64,000 nucleotides of DNA from Vibrio chagasii (GTDB lineage: Bacteria > Pseudomonadota > Gammaproteobacteria > Enterobacterales > Vibrionaceae), in NCBI RefSeq assembly GCF_024347355.1, contig NZ_AP025466.1:1488001-1552000 (forward strand), read 5' to 3'. Made by a program: the position numbers and the translations under genes. The notes beneath the pieces are model-generated. The model searched no databases and was not told where the DNA came from. It saw nothing but the letters and a program-made list of their open reading frames with translations. Below are positions 47,269 through 54,823 of this stretch, piece by piece; position 1 is the stretch's first letter, and every line of letters begins with the position of its first letter.

Positions 47269-48267
47269 TTGATTTTATTTGATAAATATCGAGCAGTTTG
47301 GTTGATGGGTATCGGCGCAATGCTGCTCGCCTTTATGATGAGCTTACAATTTGGCTCTGTCCCTCTTTCTTTTAAAGAGGTGATGGTTGGATTGATCTCT
47401 TTTAATGATCCAAGCCCTGATATGACAAGCAGAATACTGTTCGACCTTAGGTTACCTAGGGCGTTATTAGCTGTTATTGCTGGTGCGGGGCTGGCGATGG
47501 TAGGAGCCTTACTCCAGACGTCGACACGCAATGACTTAGCGGATCCATTTCTGTTTGGCTTGTCATCAGGTGCGTCTGCTGGTGCAGTATTGGTGATCAC
47601 TCAATTGGGTGATGCCTTGGGCATTTGGTCATTGCCGGTGGCGGCGTTCTCAGGAGGTATTGTTTCAGCCACAGCAGTTTTGATTCTGTTCTCTATGCAG
47701 AAGAAAAAGGGTAACGACAACCTGATCTTGTGTGGTTTGGCGATTTCATTCTTATTTGGAGCAATCACCAGCTTTTTAATCTATTCCGGCGATAAAAGAG
47801 CGGCGAGCTCAATTTTGTTCTGGACGATGGGAGGTCTTGGGCTTGCTCGTTGGGATAACTTGATTTTTGCGCTGGTGGGTGTGCTGTGTCTGGTTGCCTT
47901 AGTGGTTAAGCGTTATCGCGAACTCGACACTTTATTAGTGAGTGAGCAAACGACTAGCTCATTGGGCATCAACGTTCATCGCCTACAAAGTGAGATTTTT
48001 CTCTGCTGTGCGTTTTGCACCGCATCGATCGTGGCAATGACAGGCGTGGTTGGCTTCATTGGTTTGATGGTCCCTCATCTTGTTCGACCGTTTTCTGGGG
48101 TAACCCATAAACGAGCCATTCCTTTGATCGCACTTTGGGGGGCGGTGCTTTTGCTTTTTGGGGATGTGGTAAGTAGGACGATATTGGCACCACAAGAACT
48201 TCCTGTCGGGATTGTAACTGCGGCGTTGGGTGGGTTGTTTGTTTTGTATCTTGTCTGGCGCAAGTAG
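47269..48267 (+). CDS. FecCD/BtuC-type ABC importer permease
   Basis: 332-residue inner-membrane permease with about ten helices. The RLPRALLAVIAGAGLAMVGALLQTSTRNDLADPFLFGLSSGASAGAV region (about residues 57-105, described in parts) is the FecCD signature, and GFIGLMVPHLVRPFSGVTHKRAIPL (about 253-277) is the coupling segment. The start is a TTG with only a poor ribosome-binding site; an ATG 12 codons later is possible. Only one permease is present, so it probably forms a homodimer. A hairpin lies beyond the stop. Confidence 0.92.
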   Translation: MILFDKYRAVWLMGIGAMLLAFMMSLQFGSVPLSFKEVMVGLISFNDPSPDMTSRILFDLRLPRALLAVIAGAGLAMVGALLQTSTRNDLADPFLFGLSSGASAGAVLVITQLGDALGIWSLPVAAFSGGIVSATAVLILFSMQKKKGNDNLILCGLAISFLFGAITSFLIYSGDKRAASSILFWTMGGLGLARWDNLIFALVGVLCLVALVVKRYRELDTLLVSEQTTSSLGINVHRLQSEIFLCCAFCTASIVAMTGVVGFIGLMVPHLVRPFSGVTHKRAIPLIALWGAVLLLFGDVVSRTILAPQELPVGIVTAALGGLFVLYLVWRK

Positions 48268-48337
48268 CTTGTTGGTTTAATCTGGAAAATTCACTAACCA
48301 TAGAGCCTATGGAATTCTAACCACTATTTTCACACTG

Positions 48338-48372
48338 GCACTTTCGACCATCACTCTGGTGGTTGAAAGTGC
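48338..48372. terminator. Hairpin between converging genes
   Basis: GCACTTTCGACCA and TGGTTGAAAGTGC pair over 13 positions (one G-T) with a 9-base loop. It lies between the importer permease and the converging oxidoreductase gene. No T run, so its strength is uncertain. Confidence 0.6.
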
Positions 48373-48391
48373 ATTCCTAAATCTCTTCAAC

Positions 48392-49381
48392 TTAAGCAGG
48401 CAGCAAGATGATCTTGCCATCTAATCGTGTAGTTTTTGATTCAATAAGATCAATGGCTGTCTGAATTTGTTCGAGAGGAAAATAACGGTCGACTTCTAGT
48501 TGAATCTCGCTCTCGATGAAGTGATCGAGCATGGACTCGAATTTGTCACGGCGTACTTTTTTACCTTCAGCTTCTTCCCAATACCTCAAGAAGAAGGTGC
48601 TGAAATCGATAGCGTGATCTTTTGCGTATTCGAAGAAGCGTGGCTCATAAAAATCCAGAGACAGCGTGCCATAGTTGATAAAGCGCCCTTGTCTGCCCAG
48701 TGTATGAATGAGATCTGTTCCGGGTGACCCGCCAATCGCATCAAAAGCAACAGTTGGTTGAGGTAGGCCAAGTTGCCTGATTTGTGCAACCAAGTCATTT
48801 TTGGTATCCAACACATGCTTTGAAGTCGTAAGAGCGCGTTTGGGTTGTGACGTTACAACAATGGTTTGAAAGCCAAGCGATTGTGATAGTTGGGAGAAAA
48901 TTTTACCAATGGCTGAACTGCCAGCGTTGATGATTAATACATCTTCTTGGGTCAACTTTGCTACTTCAGTTGTCAGTATCCATGCGGTGAGTGCATTAAT
49001 GTACAACTGACACGCGTATCCGTTATCTAGATGTTGAGGCAGGTGGAAAAGATTGTCAGGTGAAACATCGACGTATTTCTGCCATGTTCCACTTGTTGCC
49101 ACGAGCACTCGCTGGCCCACAGTAAACTCAGAGTGGCTAGACTCTACAACCGTACCTACTGCTTCAAACCCTGGCACTCTGGGCGGCTGGTGGCTGTGTT
49201 TGTATTGCCCAACACCGTAAATCGACAATAGGTCACTAGGGTTGATGTTGGTCGCTTCAATTTGTACTCGAACCTTATCTATATCGAGTGCCCCTAAAGT
49301 GACATGCTCGATCTTGAGAGATTCTTTCGGCTGCCCGAATCGGAACTGGCTAATTCGGGTGTTTCTTTTGGTATCTGTCAT
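48392..49381 (-). CDS. MDR-family NAD(P)H oxidoreductase (quinone or enoyl-thioester reductase-like)
   Basis: 329-residue medium-chain dehydrogenase/reductase. Features: N-terminal GroES-like part with NPSDLLSIYGVGQYKHSHQPPRVPGFEAVGTV (about residues 52-84), a nucleotide-binding part with INAGSSAIGKIFSQLSQSLGF (AGSSAIG instead of the usual AxxGVG), AFDAIGG, and INYGTLS. No structural zinc cysteines, so it belongs with the quinone-reductase/MECR-like branch. Substrate unknown. It is monocistronic and converges on the importer genes. Confidence 0.85.
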   Translation of the reverse strand: MTDTKRNTRISQFRFGQPKESLKIEHVTLGALDIDKVRVQIEATNINPSDLLSIYGVGQYKHSHQPPRVPGFEAVGTVVESSHSEFTVGQRVLVATSGTWQKYVDVSPDNLFHLPQHLDNGYACQLYINALTAWILTTEVAKLTQEDVLIINAGSSAIGKIFSQLSQSLGFQTIVVTSQPKRALTTSKHVLDTKNDLVAQIRQLGLPQPTVAFDAIGGSPGTDLIHTLGRQGRFINYGTLSLDFYEPRFFEYAKDHAIDFSTFFLRYWEEAEGKKVRRDKFESMLDHFIESEIQLEVDRYFPLEQIQTAIDLIESKTTRLDGKIILLPA

Positions 49382-49498
49382 GAGTCGATTACTTAAGTTG
49401 GGTTAAGTGAACGTATTCGCTTTCTAGATAGCGCGTTCATAATGCCAGACTGGTGCTGTTCAACCAAGTAACTCATTTTCGTGTCACTGATTTTGAGA

Positions 49499-49750
49499 CT
49501 ATATGTCGGATTCTTGTGCTGACTTTGTTTTGTTGTTTGACGCTTGTGTGGCTGTCTGTGTAGTACTTATTGCATTGACTGTAGCTGCCGTAGGCGCAAA
49601 GTGTTTATCGTTAAGCGTTACTGTCATCGATTCATGTTTTACGGTTGTAGCTTCGGCTTGAGAGTGAGCGTCGTTTATTGTTTCTGCCAGTGTCATCATT
49701 GACGTTGTCGCAAGGATCGTGGCTAGAGTGATTTGAACAAATGTTTTCAT
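49499..49750 (-). CDS. Small exported Thr/Ala-rich protein
   Basis: 83-residue protein with a clear signal peptide (about residues 1-22, MKTFVQITLATILATTSMMTLA) and a 60-residue mature part rich in Thr, Ala, Ser and Asn, with no cysteine. AGGA lies 8 bases before the ATG. I recognise no family. It could be a small periplasmic stress protein. No partner gene is close. Confidence 0.65.
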   Translation of the reverse strand: MKTFVQITLATILATTSMMTLAETINDAHSQAEATTVKHESMTVTLNDKHFAPTAATVNAISTTQTATQASNNKTKSAQESDI

Positions 49751-49909
49751 AGATTGTTTTCCTATTGGCTAAAGTTATATGTGGATAGCTGATAGGCGCA
49801 CTATAAAAATTATGGGAAGGTGGTTCTTATCATTTTACGCCATCGTATGATTTTTAGACGGCGTAAAGGTTTGGAGAGAGTAACTGAAAAGTGGGCATAA
49901 ACCTTACTG

Positions 49910-49997
49910 TTTATTGCCACGCAGCTCTTTATTAGCACATAACTCTTGATTACCACGAAGCTTTCTATTGCAACAATAGCCTCTATTGCCACATCAC
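49910..49997. repeat. Five imperfect 18-bp tandem repeats at the end of a DMT transporter gene
   Basis: Units start at 49910, 49928, 49946, 49964 and 49982. Each contains a form of TATTGCCAC or TGATTACCAC, and the last overlaps the transporter stop codon. Read on the minus strand in another frame they give a six-residue repeat (VAIESF, VVIKSY, VLIKSC, VAINSK). It looks like a tandem expansion of the gene's 3' end followed by divergence. Confidence 0.75.
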
Positions 49998-50864
49998 AAG
50001 GATTGCAGCGACGGAAAGCAATATCAGCGCAAGGATGTCTTTGCGGGCAATGCTCTGCCCTAACCAGAAGTAGGAGATTAGTACCATAAAGACCACTTCG
50101 ACTTGGCCTAATGTTTTCACGTATGGCACGGCTTGAAGAGACATCGCGCTAAACCAGCCAAGAGAACCAATCACACTCGCTAGGCTTGTCATCACAACCC
50201 GTTTTGATTTTTTGAATATCAGGCGCAATGTATCTGGCTCTTTAATCAGGAGAAACGTGCAGATAATTAATGTCTGTAGGCTAATGACCAAAAACAGCAC
50301 CCAAGCAGCGCTATGAGGGAAAGGGAGTCCAATACTTAGGCTCGCTTCACGTACCCCAAGCGAGGTCAAGGCAAAGGCGGTGCTACATGCCATACCCAAG
50401 CAAAAGACTTTAGGAGAGAGGCTTCGCCAACCAGAAGCGCTACTCATGATGAGCACGCCCAATGTGCCGATCAATACGCCTATCCAACCTGTAACAGTCA
50501 ACGCCGTACCAAAAAACAACACGGAAAGTACAGCAGAAACAGGAGCTTCACATTTGGCAAGCCCTGCACCTATGGCGTAGTTTTCGAGCTTAAATAGCAT
50601 CACCATCAAGCCGGTCGCGAGGATCTGCATGATTGCTGCGGCAACGATATAGAAAATAAACTCACTGGAAAAATTGGGCGCGGAGACTGGCTGCCATTGA
50701 TACAAAGCGTAGAGGTAGAGCAGTGCGATCGGACCTGCCCATATAAATCTTGCTAGCGTCACACCAGCCACGCTCATGGTGCCACTTAATTTGCTTTGAA
50801 AGGCATTACGCCAAGATTGGCTAAAGGCAGCAAGCAGGGTAAAGGCGATCCAACTAAAAGACAT
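49983..50864 (-). CDS. EamA/DMT-family transporter
   Basis: 293-residue inner-membrane protein with about ten helices in two EamA repeats. GTALTVTGWIGVLIGTLGVLIMS (about residues 116-138) ends the first repeat, and QVEVVFMVLISYFWLGQSI the second. The C-terminus ends ILVMWQ inside a tandem repeat. It may export a small metabolite; the substrate is unknown. No regulator is adjacent. Confidence 0.88.
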   Translation of the reverse strand: MSFSWIAFTLLAAFSQSWRNAFQSKLSGTMSVAGVTLARFIWAGPIALLYLYALYQWQPVSAPNFSSEFIFYIVAAAIMQILATGLMVMLFKLENYAIGAGLAKCEAPVSAVLSVLFFGTALTVTGWIGVLIGTLGVLIMSSASGWRSLSPKVFCLGMACSTAFALTSLGVREASLSIGLPFPHSAAWVLFLVISLQTLIICTFLLIKEPDTLRLIFKKSKRVVMTSLASVIGSLGWFSAMSLQAVPYVKTLGQVEVVFMVLISYFWLGQSIARKDILALILLSVAAILVMWQ

Positions 50865-50987
50865 GGCGCTTCCGTGTGTGAGGTAATTTAATGATTATGT
50901 TAACAAAAAATTACCTGCTGAGAAGTGAAAGCGGTCTTTTTATGAGCAGAGCTTCACCTTTGCCCCGATTTGGCATGGCACTGAAAT

Positions 50988-52319
50988 TTAAAAGATCGGT
51001 GCCTTCTTGTTTTTGAAGTAGAACCACCCGCTGATTATTACGAACAGAAAGGCGAAGTAATAGCAGAACGAAGATAGCGACGCCAAGAACGCGAGGTTTT
51101 GCTCTATCTCTTGCTCGGAGTAATTGTTAGAAACCAATTTGTAGTAGTAAGCATACAAAATACCGATCAGCCCATAACCGAGGTTAAACATCAAACCTTT
51201 GAAGCTAAGAACGGTGGCGCGGTTATGCGACTCGGTCTTTTTGTTCAGGTGGTAACTGATAAAAATGTTCATCGTCATGATGATAAAGATAAGCACCAGT
51301 GCAGGAATTACCCCATAGATTGACCAACCCAAACTGATCCAATAGTAGGTAGCGATACTTGCTAAGCCCATGACGATAATAAAGGTTTTCGGCTCGATAC
51401 TTTCTGCCAGTCTGCGGCTTTGGCCTGCCAAAATGATTTTTAATAGACTGATTCCCGCGCCAATAAAACCGAAGTAAATAATTGGAATATCGATGGCAAG
51501 ATAGTATTGGCTGTTCATAGTGAGGAACATGCGCGATGTGTGTTCGAACAGGCTGTAGTAGAGCAGTATGAAAAGCACGTAGGGCGTAGCGAGCACCCAC
51601 TTACCTGTATCAGCGGTTAACTTGAGGCTGGCGATGGTCGTGGCTAACTTCGTTTGACCATTCGGCATCACTCTCTTTTCTTCACGCATGTTTACTGCAG
51701 CATAAATCGCGAGTAGCGCGACCAATAGTGTGGCAAGTACAGGAATACGCATCAGGTCTTTGGTGCTTTCAGGCTCGGCTAATCCAAGGAAATGAAAGAT
51801 GTTCGCCATGAAATTCACGTCGTACATCGCCGCACCGATCAAGGTGACAAAGATGCCGACGCTTGAGGCGATACGAAGCTGGATCTGTAACACACGAGGC
51901 CATAGCTCCTCATTGCCTTGTTCTTTTAAAGTGTCATACGCCAGTGCTTCATCAGCACCGCTTGCTAATGCCATGGCTAACCCGCTGAGTATCCGGTTGA
52001 CCAAAAAGACCATGAACACTAAGTTTGGATTTTCAGTCGGTACTAAGGCTATCATGGCGATTTCAACAAACATCACAAGGGACGAGAGCACCACTAGCTT
52101 CTTACGACCCAAGGTGTCGGCAAATGCTCCAGATGGGACTTCAGCAAGTACGATGGTCGCCGCCCACACTACGTTAAGCATGGCAAATTGCGAAAGGGTT
52201 AGGCCGTAATCTAAGTAGAGTAGAGTGAATACTGGGTAATAAAAACGCGCAAAGTAGCTGCTTCGAAACATTAGGAAGTAGCGAACATTGGGAATTTTTA
52301 GGATTTCTTTGAGCGTCAT
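50988..52319 (-). CDS. MFS transporter
   Basis: 443-residue major-facilitator protein with about twelve helices. The family loop between helices 2 and 3 is EVPSGAFADTLGRKKLVVLSS (about residues 58-78, shown here with D-x-x-G-R-K). A longer cytoplasmic loop lies mid-protein (NMREEKRVMPNGQTKL). Substrate unknown. It is separated from the divergent AraC gene by 279 bases, so the two may or may not be linked. Confidence 0.9.
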   Translation of the reverse strand: MTLKEILKIPNVRYFLMFRSSYFARFYYPVFTLLYLDYGLTLSQFAMLNVVWAATIVLAEVPSGAFADTLGRKKLVVLSSLVMFVEIAMIALVPTENPNLVFMVFLVNRILSGLAMALASGADEALAYDTLKEQGNEELWPRVLQIQLRIASSVGIFVTLIGAAMYDVNFMANIFHFLGLAEPESTKDLMRIPVLATLLVALLAIYAAVNMREEKRVMPNGQTKLATTIASLKLTADTGKWVLATPYVLFILLYYSLFEHTSRMFLTMNSQYYLAIDIPIIYFGFIGAGISLLKIILAGQSRRLAESIEPKTFIIVMGLASIATYYWISLGWSIYGVIPALVLIFIIMTMNIFISYHLNKKTESHNRATVLSFKGLMFNLGYGLIGILYAYYYKLVSNNYSEQEIEQNLAFLASLSSFCYYFAFLFVIISGWFYFKNKKAPIF

Positions 52320-52598
52320 GATGAATTAGTCGATTAAATAACACATTATTATGTATAACTCTTTTCTCCTTTTAAATCATGAAATTGTTCAAAAATGATC
52401 GACGTCTGACCTAGTTAGAGAGCATTGAGCTGGTGCGGGGCTTATATGTTCCTTTATGAAGTATAGCGACTAGGGGACTAGCATTGTTCCGACTTATTGT
52501 CGTGTCATCGATAAGAGTTGTCGTAAGATATAAATAATTCCGCGTTTATCAGAGGTAGTGTCAGAGAACCAGACTCGATTGATCGATGACTTGAGAAT

Positions 52599-53387
52599 AT
52601 GAATGGGATGCCGATTAAAAATAGGAGTGGTACTTGGATGCATCATAACGAAAGGCTGGGGGAGATAATTAATTTGGATGATCATCAGGTGATGGTTAAA
52701 CATTATGAATCTCATTATTCGAGTGAGGTTCACAGCCATGATTACTCTCACTTAGTTTTTATACATCAAGGTTGCCAAATTATCTCTACTGACAAGGATA
52801 GTTTGCTCTCTATGCCCGGCTCTTTAATTTACATTCCAGCTGGCGTACCACATCGTGCGGATGCCTTAAAGCAGTCACAGGTCTCCTTACTTCGCCTACC
52901 ACTAGGTTCAATCCCTGAACTCACCGAAATATGTATCTTGGATATTTCTCCCATCGTTACTCAACTTTTCAGCTTATGGGAAAATGGTGGGCCGGAGCCA
53001 AAGCTTGAGCCCCATTATATTCAGGTTCTCATGGATCAATGCACCCTCTGTAAGGCAGTCGACAATCCGTTAATTGCAAAGGAAGGTATGGACAGAAGGC
53101 TGCTACCGGTAATTGATGCATTATCAAATAAGCCGAGTATTAAGTTATCTATCTCAGACTTGTCTAAACAAACAGGGGCTTCTGTACGTACTTTAAACCG
53201 ACTTTTTTTGACTAGTTTCAAAGCATCTTTCAGGGAGATTCGCCAAAAAGTAGTGATGGAGCGTGCTGAGAAAATGATGGCAAAAGGGATTAGTGCTACT
53301 GAAATTGCATTCGAACTTGAGTACTCAAGCCTATCTGCTTTCTCTACTGCATTTAAAGAACATCAGAAAAAAGCACCCCAGAATTAA
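52599..53387 (+). CDS. AraC-family regulator with N-terminal cupin sensor
   Basis: 262-residue regulator with the same layout as the one at 34222: cupin part (about residues 40-105: EVHSHDYSHLVFIHQG, LIYIPAGVPHRAD) and C-terminal AraC domain (about 160-262: LSISDLSKQTGASVRTLNRLFLTSF; ISATEIAFELEYSSLSAFSTAFKEH). It sits between a divergent MFS gene and a downstream MFS gene 88 bases away, so it most likely controls one or both exporters. The start could also be the ATG of MHHNERL 13 codons later. Confidence 0.87.
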   Translation: MNGMPIKNRSGTWMHHNERLGEIINLDDHQVMVKHYESHYSSEVHSHDYSHLVFIHQGCQIISTDKDSLLSMPGSLIYIPAGVPHRADALKQSQVSLLRLPLGSIPELTEICILDISPIVTQLFSLWENGGPEPKLEPHYIQVLMDQCTLCKAVDNPLIAKEGMDRRLLPVIDALSNKPSIKLSISDLSKQTGASVRTLNRLFLTSFKASFREIRQKVVMERAEKMMAKGISATEIAFELEYSSLSAFSTAFKEHQKKAPQN

Positions 53388-53475
53388 ACTTGGCGTAAAT
53401 TGTAAACATCGTGGCGCTTCACCCAAAAACTTAGTTTGAGGATCTTTTTAACATGATGCTCTGTTCTTAACGTTT

Positions 53476-54681
53476 ATGGGAAATCGAGTGTCTAAAATAA
53501 CTATTGTATTTATCAGCATCTTAATGGCATCGAGCTATTTTTTTGCGTCGAGTATGTATACGCCAAGCTTTCCAGATATACAAAGTGAACTGCGTACATC
53601 AGAGGCGTTAGTACAGCAGACTTTGAGCCTGTTTTTTATCGCTTTAGCATGCAGTCAGCTAATTTGCGGACCGTTGTCCGAGCGGTATGGACGAAAGCCC
53701 GTCGCTGTTCTTTCATCTGTGATCTTTGTGATTGGTTCGATGACATCTCTTATGGCTGACAGCATAAATGTTCTATTACTGGGCAGGGTAATCCAAGGCT
53801 TAGGTGTTGGTGGCCTTTATCTACTTTGCCGCACTATCCTTCAAGACGCATTCAGCAAGTCTGAACTCATGGGGATACTTGCTTGGTATGGGATTCTATT
53901 TATGAGCCTACCTGGTCTAACGCTCATTTTGGGGGGATATCTGACTCAGCACTTTGGTTGGCAAGGTAATTTTGTCTTCATGGCATGTTTATCGACTGCA
54001 ACGCTGTTGATTATTTCAGTCATGAAACGCGAAACGATCAGTCACAAGAATCCAGATGCCATTAAGCCTAAACAGATACTAAGAGACTATGCTTTCATCA
54101 CATCAAACGTAACGTTTCTGTGTTATTTGGCAATGATGTTTAGCGGGACAAGTTGCCTATTGCTTTTCCAAGTAACGGGTTCTTTTGTTGCTCAGAATCA
54201 GTTTGATCTAACGGCCGCGGATTATGGCGTAGGATCAATGGTTTTGATAGTGAGTAGCGTAGTATCCAGATTAATTTGGAACCAGTTTCTGAAACATCGT
54301 ATCAGCGAAAATATGACTCTAGTCTATGGTGGTCTGATTCAGGTTTTGGGTAGCGTTGTCATAACATTAAGCCTTTTGCTGCATAGCTATTCAATAATGT
54401 TATTTGGGTTCGCGGTGATGGCTTTTGGTTCCGCATTCTTATTAGCAATAGCAGGTGTTTCGGCATTGTATCTGTTTCCTAATCACAAGGGGCAGGTTGG
54501 TGCTATCTACGGTGCTCTTCAGATGATTGGAGCATTTGGTTTTACGTTTTGTTTATCCCTCGTTCCAGCAACTCACGAGGTGATGGTTTTGAGCTGCTGG
54601 TTATTGTCTCTGATTAGCTGCGTTGCAATTATTACTATGTACATGTGCCAGCGAAAAACGTATGAAGTACCGGTCGCTTAA
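53476..54681 (+). CDS. MFS multidrug-efflux-type transporter (Bcr/CflA group)
   Basis: 401-residue transporter with twelve helices. The N-terminus (YTPSFPDIQSELRTSEALVQQTLSLFFIALACSQLICGPLSERYGRKPV, about residues 28-76, described in pieces) matches the Bcr/CflA drug-resistance group: P-x-x-P at helix 1 and G-x-L-S-x-R-x-G-R-K between helices 2 and 3. It likely exports toxic compounds. It is probably under control of the AraC gene just upstream. A bidirectional terminator follows. Confidence 0.9.
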   Translation: MGNRVSKITIVFISILMASSYFFASSMYTPSFPDIQSELRTSEALVQQTLSLFFIALACSQLICGPLSERYGRKPVAVLSSVIFVIGSMTSLMADSINVLLLGRVIQGLGVGGLYLLCRTILQDAFSKSELMGILAWYGILFMSLPGLTLILGGYLTQHFGWQGNFVFMACLSTATLLIISVMKRETISHKNPDAIKPKQILRDYAFITSNVTFLCYLAMMFSGTSCLLLFQVTGSFVAQNQFDLTAADYGVGSMVLIVSSVVSRLIWNQFLKHRISENMTLVYGGLIQVLGSVVITLSLLLHSYSIMLFGFAVMAFGSAFLLAIAGVSALYLFPNHKGQVGAIYGALQMIGAFGFTFCLSLVPATHEVMVLSCWLLSLISCVAIITMYMCQRKTYEVPVA

Positions 54682-54740
54682 CCAAGTTCGAGTTAGATAA
54701 CTGATTGAATTGGTAATGTGACCACCTAATTGTACCCACA

Positions 54741-54777
54741 AAAAATCCCCTCAAAATAAACTTCTGAGGGGATTTTT
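54741..54777. terminator. Bidirectional terminator between MFS and luxN genes
   Basis: AAAAATCCCCTCA and TGAGGGGATTTTT form a 13-bp perfect stem with an 11-base loop; A and T runs make it work for both converging genes. Confidence 0.92.
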
Positions 54778-54823
54778 GATTAACTATTGATGCGCTTATC
54801 AGCCACCAATAATGGGTAACCAA

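Noticed and set aside
49810..49992. 60-codon minus-strand gene with six-residue repeats
   Set aside because: The frame arises from the 18-bp tandem repeat at the transporter's end; no ribosome-binding site and no signal or domain.
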